Shown here piece by piece: positions 41,995-53,600 of a stretch of DNA of 64,000 nucleotides (its first letter is position 1; the number at the start of each line of letters is the position of its first letter). A model generated the notes under the pieces. That model did no database searches. It saw nothing but the letters and a program-made list of their open reading frames with translations, and was not told the origin of the DNA. Source of the DNA: Davidsoniella eucalypti (Eukaryota; Ascomycota; Sordariomycetes; Microascales; Ceratocystidaceae); NCBI GenBank assembly GCA_004009845.1, contig RMBW01000199.1, positions 1-64,000 on the forward strand. The letters run 5' to 3'. The translations under genes were made by a program, and so were the position numbers.

Positions 41995-43782
41995 CAGTTC
42001 AATTAGGTCGTATTCCGACCCGTTCTCCGCTACCTTAGAGTCGACCTTGGCTACCGTCGTAGTGGTGTTGTCAGGGGGAGGTAGCACACGATCCATGGCC
42101 CGTTCGTCATACTTCGCGATTTCCTCACGCATTACCGTGCGTATGGCGTTGATGGACAGCTGGTTGTTGGAGGGACCTGGCTGGGAAGAGCGCTGGGGGC
42201 AACGGCGTGCGATGTGATCCTTGAGTCCACAGATAAAGCATGCGTTTTCGCGCATTAACCGGTGTCGTTCCGACTCGGACAGTTTTGGTCTGTCTGAGCG
42301 GGTAGCAAGCTGAGGGCGGTTCTCCCGACGGGTCTGTTGGTCAGGCCGCTCTCTCCAGTTACTCGACTTGGTGTGCTCGGGCTTAGGGGTGGACTCAACG
42401 ATGCGGCGCTTACCAGTGGGGCGGTCGAAGTGCTTCAAGAGGCTGTCAATGATGGCGTGGTATGAGTTGGACTCCCAAGCCCATCCGGTGCGTTCAACCA
42501 AATCGTCACGCATGGCAGAACGTAGGATGTCGATCAACGTGGTGTCGTCGTGAATGCCGGCTTCCATGGCTAGGGTTTCGAATCGGAGGTGGAAGGCCTT
42601 GAAGGTTTCACGATCTCCCTGAGCGGACTTGTAGAAGGCGATGCGAGCGTTAGTGAGTCGTTCGCGCGACCGGAACATATCGTCGAGTTTCTCCAGCAGC
42701 AGATCGTAGGGTCTGGATCGTTGGCAGATAGAGTCGAAAAAGACGTTCAACTTGGCTTGCGTGTTCGTGCCTAAGCGGCCGTACAGGTAGACTGCTTTAG
42801 AGAGGTCACCGCCTAGGGCTGTTCCATCGATTAACATCTTGTTCGTTGCCAGTCTTCTCCAGATCTCGTAGTCAGAGTGCAAGCCGCTGAATTCGCTAAG
42901 TAGAGGCTGGACCTGACGGGGTAGGTTTTGGCTGGACGAGACGGGTAGTGGTTGCGGAGCAGGGGCAGGCGGTAGCGGAGGAGCAGCAGTATCATGACGC
43001 TCTTTGGCGAACAGCATTTGACCGAGTCGATTCATCATAGACTTCATTTCTACCATGTCAGTTTGCAGAGAGTCCAGACGGTCGGCTTCACGCGAGGGTT
43101 GGCGACCACGGTCAGATTCAGGGTAGGTATCGCGGGGTCTCATGCTTTCGGCCAGACGTGCCAGGTCAGAGGTATCAGATGGGATTTCACTGGCGTCGTC
43201 TTCATCGTCTGCGGGTAGGGGGTTGCGAGAAGTGGTTACTCGACTCAGGGTGCGTGCATGAGTTGTCTCGGTCGCGATCAATTGTTCAGTGGTTTCCCTG
43301 GCCTTGGAGCGTGCTCTCGTGGGGGTGCGAGGCAGGCCCATGAATGGTGACTTGAGAAGGGAAGGGCGGAGCGAGGTTCGAGCAACGCGTTCCTGACGCG
43401 TACGTGCTTGGCCGATGTGAACATGGCCGACAAAACCGCTGGTGAAAGATAGATGTCCTAGGTGGCTGTGGAAATGCTGACTGTGACTAAGGATGTCACG
43501 GGAGGCAGGGCAGAATCCTAGGACGGCAGCGAGGCGCGCGCGTTCCTTACGTTTAAAGAGTGCAAGGTAGCACCAGCCGGGTCTACTCCAGGGTCGATCC
43601 TCGGGTAGGCCTACGGCCGACAGCGTGTAACCCTCAGGAGGTTCCTGGCTGGGGTCTAGGAGGTGTACGCGGGCCAGGGCTAGTTTCTCCTTGATAATTA
43701 GGAAGGCCTCGTAGTAGCCAACGAGGGCGGCGCAGTTCAGGGAGGCCAGGATGACCAGAAACAGGAAGGTGAAGTCAGACAT
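41986..43782 (-). CDS. Gag of element C1
   Basis: 598 codons from MSDFTFLFLVILASLN. The N-terminal hydrophobic segment spans about residues 3-32. Conserved GWCYLALFKRKERARLA and HSQHFHSHLGHL follow. A Ser/Arg/Pro-rich linker, then a capsid-like region (LSEFSGLHSDYEIWRRLATN) and one CCHC knuckle CFICGLKDHIARRC. It ends LIELDF at the frameshift-like stop. Confidence 0.9.
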   Translation of the reverse strand: MSDFTFLFLVILASLNCAALVGYYEAFLIIKEKLALARVHLLDPSQEPPEGYTLSAVGLPEDRPWSRPGWCYLALFKRKERARLAAVLGFCPASRDILSHSQHFHSHLGHLSFTSGFVGHVHIGQARTRQERVARTSLRPSLLKSPFMGLPRTPTRARSKARETTEQLIATETTHARTLSRVTTSRNPLPADDEDDASEIPSDTSDLARLAESMRPRDTYPESDRGRQPSREADRLDSLQTDMVEMKSMMNRLGQMLFAKERHDTAAPPLPPAPAPQPLPVSSSQNLPRQVQPLLSEFSGLHSDYEIWRRLATNKMLIDGTALGGDLSKAVYLYGRLGTNTQAKLNVFFDSICQRSRPYDLLLEKLDDMFRSRERLTNARIAFYKSAQGDRETFKAFHLRFETLAMEAGIHDDTTLIDILRSAMRDDLVERTGWAWESNSYHAIIDSLLKHFDRPTGKRRIVESTPKPEHTKSSNWRERPDQQTRRENRPQLATRSDRPKLSESERHRLMRENACFICGLKDHIARRCPQRSSQPGPSNNQLSINAIRTVMREEIAKYDERAMDRVLPPPDNTTTTVAKVDSKVAENGSEYDLIELDF

Positions 43783-43799
43783 CGTGACTAAGGGCGCAA

Positions 43800-44100
43800 G
43801 GGGTAATCAAGCGGACTGGTAGGGGCAAGCCTGGTAAGGGGAAGGCTTGGACAAGGGGGCAGACTGTTTAGAGGGAGTCTGGACGGGGTAAGAAGGCAAA
43901 CAGAGACAGTGTTTGGACAGAGGAGGAAAAGCAAGCGGACGGCTTGAACAAAGTAGGGGGCAAGCGGACGGCTTGGACAGGATAGAAAGCAAGCGGATGG
44001 CTTGGACAGAATAGGTAGCAAGCAGACGGCTTGGACAGAGATAACACAGCGAGCAGATGCTCGGACAAAAGAGGCAAGCGGATGCTTGGACAAGATAAAG
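43800..44100 (-). repeat. Leader tandem hairpin repeats of C1
   Basis: About six to nine imperfect units of 28-30 bp, each with GTCCAAGCCGTCCGCTTGC or a variant on the minus strand. CAAGC and GCTTG in each unit can pair. The same array precedes gag in C2 (59352-59607). Short Leu/Pro/Ser-rich open frames here are products of the repeat. Confidence 0.8.
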
Positions 44101-44118
44101 AAGTTATCGGTCTCAAAA

Positions 44119-44299
44119 TGAGACGATATACGAGGAGTTGCGATGAAAACTGGTCGTAAAAGAATAGTTCGATTGAGACCGATGAAGGAGAAAGAGAAAC
44201 TAAGACTAATAATCGGCGGGAATAGGTCCCTACTTATAGCCGATTCTAGTACTGACAAGGAATGCCTTGGCTAACCTTACTAGGCCTTAGTCTCTTACA
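44119..44299 (-). repeat. 5' LTR of element C1
   Basis: 181 bp: TGTAAGAGAC to CGTCTCA on minus. Promoter-like CTATAAGTAGGG. The LTR site ATCGGTCTCAA (44183-44173) pairs with the primer site TTTTGAGACCGAT (44118-44106). Confidence 0.9.
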
Positions 44300-44904
44300 T
44301 GCCCGGTGAGGAAGGCGAGATCGATGATTGATATTTTCTGCGACCTGGTGGTGAAGAAAGTGCCTCTGTTGACCAGAGCATTCTCGGGATCCACCACCAA
44401 GTCCGCATTGTTCCTCTGCAACCAACCAACGACTTCATCTGCATGCTGTGATTGCTCACAGTTCACAGACCACCATGGATGATGAGTGTTGAAGTCCCCG
44501 ACTATGATGCCACTCCCAACCTGCCATTGCTGGACAAGCGGGTGCTGTAAAAGGGGTTGGGTCGGATGGTTGTAGAGGTTGACCAATAATGGTTGCGCGT
44601 CTATATGAAGTCTTATGCATTGAATATCGCTGCTTGCGATGTCGAGAGGCTTTTCTATTGTGAAGTCAATGTCCTTTTGGATATAGGTCACGACCCTTGG
44701 TCTTGTTAGCAGAGATAAAGCTGGTTTGACGGTGTGAAAGTTTTGGTGGTCCTGGAAAATCCATTTGCCTTCTTTTTTCCATACCCAGGGTTCTTGAATG
44801 CACAATATCTCCACTCTCTGCGTTATTGCTAATCCAAAGAGATGGTCCAAAATGCCTTTACGCTTTCCCTGGTTATGCTGAAAGATCGTGAGTTTTCTAA
44901 TCAT
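44300..44904 (-). pseudogene. LINE ORF2 endonuclease fragment, copy 2
   Basis: Starts at the reinitiation ATG 44904. It retains CIQEPW and GDFNTHHPWW, and ends at 44300, before the SDH box, in element C1's LTR. Confidence 0.85.
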
Positions 44905-44956
44905 AAAAATACTTAACAATCTTGACTTTTTGCGCAACAAAGAACATCTGCTTGTC

Positions 44957-45598
44957 TCAACAAGCAGACGCACTTGCCTGGTTCAGGACAGTAAACACGA
45001 CGGATCCGACCGTCTGTCCTGGGCGAGGTTTGCGTAGTATGCGCACTCTCGGGAGGGCCTCGATGCCATTGCTGTCGTAGAATTCTTCAGCAAAGTTATC
45101 GATCTCTTCGAGACGCATCCCGTGCATCACAAGGCGTTGCCAGTTTTCAGGCTCGATGCAGTCCTTCCAGCCCAAAGGCCGGAGGCGTGCCATCCAGCTG
45201 TCCTTAGTTTTGAGGAGGCTGGCCTTCGCGGAGGTGCTGCTGCATGTGATGCTGATGTTATTCTTCGAGGTCAGCCTCACCTCAATGGCCTTCATTTCTC
45301 CATTGCAGTTAACCAAGTCACGGATGTGCTTGGGGGAGGGAATCTTGCCACCACCGATAAGCAGAAGCTTGTTGGTGCTCTGTGTAGTCTGAACAGAGCT
45401 TGGTAGCTCGATCTCCTCGATGCGGCGTTTGTTTTTGTTGTTTTTGTTGATGGTGGTGTTGATTTCGTCGGTCATTTCGCTGTCGTCCATGTGTGTTGGT
45501 ACGAGGCTGATTGATTCAGTGGGGGTGACCGTTGGGCTTTCGCCGTCTTTCGAGGCTTCAATCGCCCTTAATGCATCGCGCATGGCGTGCGCCATCAT
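44957..45598 (-). pseudogene. LINE ORF1, copy 2, shortened by inversion-made stop
   Basis: Identical to the 233-codon ORF1 up to residue 213, where the six-base inversion at 44955-44960 changes TGT-CTC-AAC to TGT-TGA-GAC and creates a stop 20 codons early. The stop-start overlap with ORF2 is thereby lost. Confidence 0.85.
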
Positions 45599-45734
45599 GC
45601 AACTGGTATTAATAGATTCGTAGAGATGAGTTAAGTATTTTAAACGTGTTTTGAGATGGATTCGAGCAAAATTGTATTAATTGTCGCTGATTTTTTGGTC
45701 TTTTTTGGGTGCTGAGCTATTGGTATTCTTACAT

Positions 45735-47693
45735 AATTTATATACGTCTTATTACATTTCCCTTGCAATGAAACATTCCTTTAGAACTACGTACATAACT
45801 TACTGTAAGTCCTTGATCATTGCTGATTATACTACTACCATTCTTCTTACTCATGACTATGTAGAACTTCTTCTAAACAAACTTGGTCTTTGCTCATGTG
45901 TTTTAGCGACGATATTAACTTGCATTATAAGTCGGGAATCATTCAGTGAACAATATATCCTGCAGATACTACAGAAAGTGATTGCTATGTAAGTTCAGTA
46001 TTAAAATGCCAACTGTGCCAGTTGCTACCACTACACTTGTTGTTTTATCAATCATGTAAGCTCTAAATCCCAACCACCTAATGTCATGCTATTGTAATGG
46101 TATAAGTACCTAAAGTTGTTGATAATTTGAACTGCTGCCATGTTAGTCTTGTGGTTCTTCTTACAACTAAAGAACCTAACTGAAATACATAGTAATACTT
46201 ACATACACTACCTTTATCCTCCCGAATTATTTGCATCTTATTTCCATTCTCAATAGCACTAACTATTATTATATAGATAGACATATCAAGTTAGTGTCTG
46301 TCGCTATTGTGCTATAATTCCCAGTAATATCCATTAAATCTACTTGTTATATTATCTTGTTTGGCTAACTATCCTTTTCAAATTTGTTGACTATCTTTCT
46401 ATATTGTACCTAGATACTTGCTTTATATTGTAGAACTCCCAAGAAATATTTAGTATTCTACGAGTGAATTTCTGCATGCAATCAACTTGATTTTTAATTT
46501 AAATCTTTTAGGTTATATTTTAAATCTTTTTTTTTAAAAAAATTCAGTAATCTTACGGAGCTATAGAGCTATAAACATGTTATTTATAGACCTTATTTCT
46601 AAATCTGTCGACACTAATTCAACCCTGTAGCGTTTCTTTTTTTTTTTTTTTTTTATTCATTTATCTTATGGAGCTATAGAGCTATGAAGATTGTAGCGTT
46701 TCTTAAAACCTACTAATGTCCTCTTCTGGAATGCTTGCAGCCTTAAAAATTACTTACACTCTTACAAACTCAAACTATCCACCTTTGCCTTCACTTACGA
46801 TATTGTCTATATTTATATCTATCATTATTACAAATGATACCAAGCAGTTGTTGCCCTGTACTCCTGATAAAAAGTAGTCTATTCATATCACATTACTCTT
46901 TTCGTTACCTTGATATTTTATGTTGTTCTATTGCCTTTTTTATTTCTAGAATTGACAAGAAACACTGGCAAGTATGCTTATCTTTACAGTATAGTTTAAT
47001 TAGTTCCAAAAGACCGCATGATAGCCGCAAAAACAACTTCAATATTCAACATCTTCATAGCTCTATAGCTCCATATATTAATGAAATAAATAAAAATTGA
47101 AAGACCTTCAATTTTAATAGATAACAGCCCTGCATTCATTGTTTTATGGTTAGTGAATTCTGTACTAACAGAAGAGCTTTGGCGCTTATTCTTTCACAAG
47201 CAAAATATATGACTTATGCCATTAATTGAATCATCAATTACCTATTTATTCAAGGCATCTATGTATTGTATAGAGAATTGTCTGTGTGTTATTTTTAAAA
47301 TCAAGTCTTCAATCATTTTAAAATTCTTTTTTAATTCATTAATCTTATAGCTATGAAGATTTGTCCTTGCACCTATAACTTACCTTTGCTTGTGCGTATG
47401 GCCCTGTAAAATTATTTTATTACCATTCAAACCAAATATTATTACTGCTTCTGTTCTTTTAAAAGTGAAAAAAATCAGAAAAGGCAGGCTTATTTCCTAG
47501 AGCTAGTACCAATTTTTTCTGCTGACAAACATATTACTCGTAAGCAAAATCCCGAAAAAAACCCACTTTTCTAGATGTATTTATCCAACCACATGTCCGG
47601 TTGAGCTAGATACATGTCCATCGTAAGGAAGGGAGCCCTCGCCCTCTTTTGTATGTGTGTTTAGCTGTCAACAGCCGCCGAATAATACCTAGG
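45735..47693. repeat. AT-unit copy U4
   Basis: Near-identical to 21390-23318, with a few indels: about 75 bp near 46186-46280 missing from U2, about 60 bp missing here after 46738. Ends CAACAGCCGCCGAATAATACC, TAGG at 47693. It contains the same LINE-tail insertions (46629-46697, about 47055-47110, about 47325-47362). No gene. Confidence 0.82.
46635..46697 (-). mobile_element. LINE-tail mini-insertion in U4 with unbroken poly(A)
   Basis: Same insertion as 22202-22255, flanked by GTAGCGTTT. Here the T-run is about 18 uninterrupted bases, against an interrupted run in U2, showing length change since duplication. Confidence 0.8.
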
Positions 47694-47889
47694 CGAATGG
47701 TCGCTCGGATTGAACTTAGTCATAGGTGATTTGTCACTCATTCTTCTTCTTGGTATCTGGTTATTTTTCATTGTTTTCTGGTCCCTCCAATTTGTATCAA
47801 TAATTTTTTATTTTTCATTTCTTTTTCTCAGCCTCATGGAGGGGGGCTCATATATCTTAGGTTAGTTAGAACATTGAGGGGGGGGTAGT

Positions 47890-48079
47890 TGAAAGGATCT
47901 AGGACCCAATCTTGTTGGCTGTGGTATCTACCACAGCCGTTACTTTTGTCTATATAAGGAGGCCGTCTCCCCTCCTTATTCTTGTCTAGTTCTTCTCTTC
48001 CCTCTCTATCTTCTTTAACCTCGTCAAATACTATATCTCTTCTACTTCTGCAAGCCTCGTTCTCGTCGTAGATCGTCAC
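47890..48079 (+). repeat. Solo LTR, family E, copy 2
   Basis: 190 bp, TGAAAGGATCTAGGACC to TAGATCGTCA, with CTATATAAGGAGGCCGTC. It lies immediately before the dioxygenase pseudogene and may have removed its start. No target duplication seen. 47694-47889 holds nothing recognised. Confidence 0.6.
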
Positions 48080-48080
48080 A

Positions 48081-48913
48081 TCAGCATCGTATAGGAGGCT
48101 CTTGAGCGCCGTGATTACCTCTCCAATACTAAGCGTTATTCTCTTACTCACTGCTGAGACGCTCAAGGCTCTTGATGTCACTGCCGTACGCTAAACATGA
48201 GATCGAAAGGTGATTTCTGACTTCTGTCCTGACTACCAATCACAACAAGACCTCTGAGAGTTACACTCTTAACACTGACGCTTCCACTCTCTTTGCTGGG
48301 TACAACATCCTGACCTCAGGAGTCACTCAGGGTCCTTACTGTAAGTTTTCTCTATACATTTGATCTATCAGCTTTTGTTCTAGTTTACTATTTAATGTTG
48401 CTGGAGAGTATGTCTGTGAAGACATCTCCAAGACCCAAGAGGGTGTTGATTTGCTTATGGACTATTAGGTCATCGATGTCGACACTTACAAGCCAGTCCC
48501 CAATGTCTTGTTGCCAACTTCAAGTCTATCTTCCCTGGTCACTACACTTCTCGTGCCACCCACATTCACATTATGCTCACCCCAATGTCATTCTTCTAGC
48601 TAACTCAACTCTTGGCTCTGAGAACTATGCCAGCCATGTTGGCCAGACCTTCTATAACCAGGACCTGGTCTTTGCTGTCGAGGTCTACGAGCCCTATGCT
48701 ACAATACCTAGACTCTGGCTACCAACGCCAAGGACTCTACTCTGGTAAGCGAGACTGCTACTTATGAGGTCGGCCCTTTTGGAGTACACCCTACTTGGCA
48801 GTGACGTCTCTGACGGTATTTTCCCACAGTTGGCCTTCAGCATTAGCTCCACTTCTTCTTCTACCATTACTCTCACTGCTTATTACTACGAGTCTGGTGG
48901 TGTTTCTAACTAA
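48081..48913 (+). pseudogene. Fungal extracellular intradiol ring-cleavage dioxygenase, pseudogene
   Basis: The intact family comprises secreted Fe(III) enzymes that open catechol-type rings. Pieces in different frames follow the family order: ALERRDYLSNTKRYSLTHC and AETLKALDVTAV (about 48097-48190), LTTNHNKTSESYTL, TDASTLFAG and GVTQGPY (to 48342), a probable intron from GTAAGT at 48343, VAGEYVCEDISKTQEGVDLL, DVDTYKPVPNV, then FKSIFPGHYTSRATHIHIML (with the His ligand motif), then NVILLANSTL, YASHVGQTFYNQDL and a C-terminus ending at TAA 48911-48913. Several frameshifts and stops occur, the signal peptide is missing, and about 70 residues between PNV and FKSIFPG, including iron-ligand tyrosines, are deleted. 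It is the only non-mobile host gene remnant in the window. Confidence 0.85.
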
Positions 48914-50667
48914 AGAGGATACCCATCCTGGATCTTTCCCCATGACGTTATAATACTCTCTGTTTTGTCAACTTAGGATATCTCTAGAGTGACAAGACAG
49001 TGCGTCGATGATTTGCTGATCATCTGCTTAGCCATGTCTACTTTTGGTTTCTTTTGCTACGATTACTCTTAGATTTTCTGGCTCCTACCTTGATTTATCT
49101 ATGGCGATCCAATAATATTTTAGGGTATGAAGACACAAGTCAATATCAGAAGTGACAAAACCAAATTGTAGCCTATCTATAGTTGCCTCTTCCCCCCTCT
49201 TTATAATCATGCCCTTCCATCAAATTGCAACTCTTCTTAATAGGATGGTGTTAAGACTGAAAAGAAACATGAATTGATTGTGTTTTCACCTTGAAACTAA
49301 CTATATTAGCCAGTACTAGTTATGGCTATGCCACCACAGAACGGTTCAAAAGTGTCTTGTTTTTCAACATTTGAGGCAATTTAACTATATTTGTCCATTA
49401 TGGCAAAATATCGAGGTACGATTTAAGACTTAGGTGAGTTTCTGACTTTTAGTTACAATTAAATATGGCTCGACTCTTGACCCCCAATTTCACATATTTT
49501 ATAGCATTGTAGAACTCTCTGTTTGTATGGTTTTGCTCTCTGTTGATCATGTAAATGAATGCTATCTTTAAAACCGTAAAAGATATGATGGCCATATTTA
49601 TGTCTAACAAGGCCAACAATCCTCTTTTAGACTATCATTTTCATCACTTAGCGACTTCCAGATTGAGACATACACTTTTGACATAGATACAGATTAGAAA
49701 TGGTTGTTCAAGAAGGAGACAAACAGTCCGAAAAATGTATAAAAACCCAGAGAGATTGAGGCGTTCGGAAAAGGCAAGTAGTGTTTTGCATTGGTATCTT
49801 TTTGGGTTTTTTGGCTCTTAATTTCACGATGAAAGGTACCTAGCCCAGAGACAAATTAAACTTTATAGATTAAAGCCAAATCATATATCGAGAAGAAGAT
49901 GAAGATTTTACATACAACTAGTTTAGAGATTATTCAAGAGCTGGGTCATAATAAAATGGGAGGAAAGACACAGGGTTGTTAGTCAAACCCTAACATCGCC
50001 ACTTTGTTTAAGTCATGTTATGGGATTTGTAGAAAGAGTGACACATAGCACTTCACAATGTCCGAATGCCTAATTATACATATGATTAACTATTTCTGTC
50101 AATAACTAGTATTTCCCGTTTCCATTTTTCAAAACCTGCCATGATTGCCAGTCTCCTGGAGGCTCACTGAATAGTAGCTCCAGGGAGTTCTTTTTGTGGA
50201 TTTTTTGTATCTGTTTTGTATTTAATTTTTTTGCTTTAATTTTTTTGTTTTAATTTTTTTGCTTTAATTTTTTTGCTCTAATTTATTTATTTATAATTTT
50301 ACGTCTTTATGTGGATCTGACCTTAGTGGATCCTTAGACATCGAGAGACCCTAATGGCCCTTGGAGAACCAGGTGGTATTATTCGGTGGCAGTTGATAGC
50401 TAATAAGAGGGCGGAGGCCCTTGTCCTTTATATTCAACTCAATTTAAGCTTATCTAAATGCGTCATTGGCTAAAGTTGATGTAGAAATGGTAACTTTTCT
50501 ATGATTTCGCTTACTAAGAATGTGGTTGTGATACTTATATTTGTATATAATTGCAAATTTAAAGTTTTAGATGGAAAAAAAACAATACTAACTGTAAGTA
50601 TTTAATACTTTTATTCCTATAAAGTGGTAATTTTTACTCGGAATTGGTTACAAATTTGAAGTGTTGC
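48914..50667. other. Intergenic DNA, no gene seen
   Basis: Moderately AT-rich with no supported gene. It holds a low-complexity array at 50219-50300 and, at 50374-50393, an inverted diverged copy of the AT-unit tip (TATTATTCGGTGGC followed by AGTTGATAGCTAATAAGAGGGCGG, compare the reverse of 23260-23318). Confidence 0.6.
50219..50300. repeat. T-rich minisatellite
   Basis: About five tandem copies of a 15-bp unit GCTTTAATTTTTTTG or a variant. Confidence 0.8.
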
Positions 50668-53600
50668 TCGAATACACTATCCGATGTCTCACATAAGCTT
50701 GGGGTAGGCTGAGAGAATGCAATAGTTGCTGATATAGCCCAAGATTCTGTAGGTTGCAGACAAATAAGGCAATAGTTTTCCTGTTGGTAACATGTCGACA
50801 AACCATCCATAGCCCAGACGTACCTGTTACTGCTAAAATACCGTGTAGATAGCATTATTATACAGTTACTCAATAATGGTTTAAGTAATAAATGAGGTTG
50901 CATTGTTCTTGATACCAAGTTTACCTCAATTTCCATATAGAATTATTAGGATAGTGATAAGACCGAAGGGGTGATAATTTGGTGATGAGGAATTATTGTT
51001 TCAACTTTGATAAATACACACGACCGTAGCGGTGAGCAAGCTCGGTGTGAAGACCCAACCCTGATGAATGTCACGGGCTAAGGCCCAGTTGGTATTTGTC
51101 TAGGTATTTACCTAGTCAGATAAACGGCTATAAATAGGGACCTATTCCCGCCGTATTACAACAGATATTAGCCCTTCTCCTTCATCGGTATCAATCAAAG
51201 TCTTTTCTACTAGATTGCTTTCCACTGCCTCATCTAGTTCGTGTCAATGAACGGCATAACCATGATGACAATATAGAAAATTCCAGAGACATTTATACTA
51301 ATTAGTACTCAGATTATAGAAAACTTATGATCTATTTGAATCCCGCTTGTAGAATATACTTGTTCTATCTAGTCAATTGCGGTACTTGAATATATTGATC
51401 TTTTTAGAAATCCCCAAGTAGACTTAAACTCTTTTTTTAACATGAAAAAGAGAAAGGATCCAAAGCTCTTAGCTAAAACAAGCTGAACTGTTATTACCGA
51501 TATCAAGAGATCTTTTGGTTAGCTGTGACAAGATGGCCCCTTTCTCATTTTATTACCAATACGTAATGATTCTGTACTTTGTTCATTTGTTCTGTGGCAG
51601 GAGTGTCTGTTTAGTTTGCCCCCGGTTTATAAATCATCATGATCAAATGACCTAAGAAACATTTTCGCAAGCCGTGGGTTGTTTATGATTGAAATTGAAG
51701 GATGAGGGATTGAGAGAAGTCAACCTAGCTTTGAGTTTAGAGATGGCTTAATCAAATAGAAGTTGATTTAGGAACATCAAGTGTATCAAGTATTTTGATA
51801 TTATCATTGCAGAGTTTGGCAAGGACTCAAGTGATGGAAATATTTGTCACATACTCACTGTCTGGTGTCAAAATTGTGCCGATAACAAAAGTTGGGACTT
51901 CTGATATCACCAAGTAAAACGTAGTTACTAAAAACCTAGCCATATACATTATTTTATAGTAGGGTATGTAGCTAGCTATGACTACTGGCATAGTGAATAC
52001 AAGTCGTATTACTCTATAGTGTCTCTTAATGTTCAAGGCAACATTATTGCAATTGGTATAGCCTGAAAGGTTCTGATACATAATGATACTAATATTGTTG
52101 GTATACATTACAGCATCAATATTGTATCAAATGCAAAACGAAACTTTCGAACTTCTATGATTCAAGCCACACTGTTATATACCTTTGCAAATTCATCAAT
52201 ACAAGGTAGCATAGTATTCTATATAAAGGTGGCCATATTATTGTTTTAACTGAGGAGTCAAGAGAAGAGGATTGTATATACAACTACAGTGATATGTTAA
52301 TTCCAAGATCAACTCAATTCCTAATCACTCTATCTATCATTATATATGTGCTCTGATGTTCTCCAGTATTGTCTTTCAATAATGTGTGATACCGGCATAT
52401 AGAGCAGCTATATACAAGCGAAATAAACAATATTTATAGAGCTCTAAGGTGAACTACAGCCACACAACAACAACTGATGAACATACGTGTTAAGCTCAAC
52501 AAATGTCTATATAGTCTCTAGACACTTGCAATGAAACGTAAGTCGTCAATTATCACTGAAAAAAAATACTTAACGTTACTAAAAACATACGAGAAGGACT
52601 AACGCTTAGTCTATATGAGGTTCAACTTGAGTTATATATCTACAGATTTCCATGTGAAAAGGGTAAATAAGTATTTCGGTCTTGCTCTCTACTATCGCCG
52701 AGGCAAGCAGTTGACAGATAGCATTGACAGCATGCATTATATAACTTTTTTGCCATTCGAAAACCTTTGTAATCGTTGTTATTACTGCATCCTTTGCATG
52801 AAAGACTTTAGCTCATGGATATGGCATTCAAGACTTAGGCAATTGTAGACAACTGTAACTAGACTCGGGTTGTACAAAGTTGGGAATTTTCATTCATAGC
52901 TAGATAAACTTCAAAGACAGTCATCATTTCACAGAATATGTTGTGTAATTGTCCTATCGACTGTAGAAAAAAGCAACCTTCTTCTCCTTGGTATCGTCTT
53001 TCATAGTTGATGCCAGAATCATATCTTCGTTTATTAGTTCAGCTTCCACGCCACAGCAACAGTATTTATACATAACATGTAGAAGATATCAAGTTTTAGT
53101 CATATGATACTTGGTATATCAATACAAATAACATGAGACATAAAAAAAAGATACAGTTCGATTGCCATATTTCCCATATTTCTCTTTATAGTTGATAATT
53201 ATGATTCCACTTCAACTCGCCACCATCTCCACATTGTGATCCAGGTAATCATGATGATTATATTCTTTCTGACAATAAGATTTCTCTATTGTCTGAACAG
53301 ATGAAATACCATGTAATTTCTAGAATCTAGTCGAGTGATAATGGCCCGATCTACAGTGGATAGATCTCGAACTCCATACATAGAACACCCTTGCTTCATA
53401 TGTAGCTGATAACTTGTATTGGAAGCTTGAAATTATAGAGACAGTATGGCTAGTGCATCATAGTTCTTCTTGGTGTACTCGGTATGTTTAGTGGTCAATG
53501 ATATTGGAATATCTTGACATAGTTGAAATCTACCAGCACTAATGAATTTACCACTTGACTTATCATAATAATGGACTTTATTCACTCCAATATTAACAAC

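Larger units (their letters stand above)
36593..44299 (-). mobile_element. Ty3/chromovirus element C1, with nested element
   Basis: 5' LTR 44119-44299, leader, gag, pol and truncated 3' LTR. A purine run (GATGGGGGGGGGAGACTAT on minus) precedes the 3' LTR. It lies inside a LINE (44300 onward), whose other half is missing. Pol is interrupted by a non-autonomous element at 38851-40226. Gag and pol frames are otherwise open. Confidence 0.92.
44300..45722 (-). mobile_element. LINE copy 2, 5' half
   Basis: Near-identical to 19966-21377: ORF1 and the endonuclease part of ORF2 up to FLTG, where element C1 is inserted. The 3' part is missing. The right flank has the same GTATTCTTACAT (45723-45734) and the same AT-unit, so this is a duplicate of the locus, not an independent insertion. 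Confidence 0.88.
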
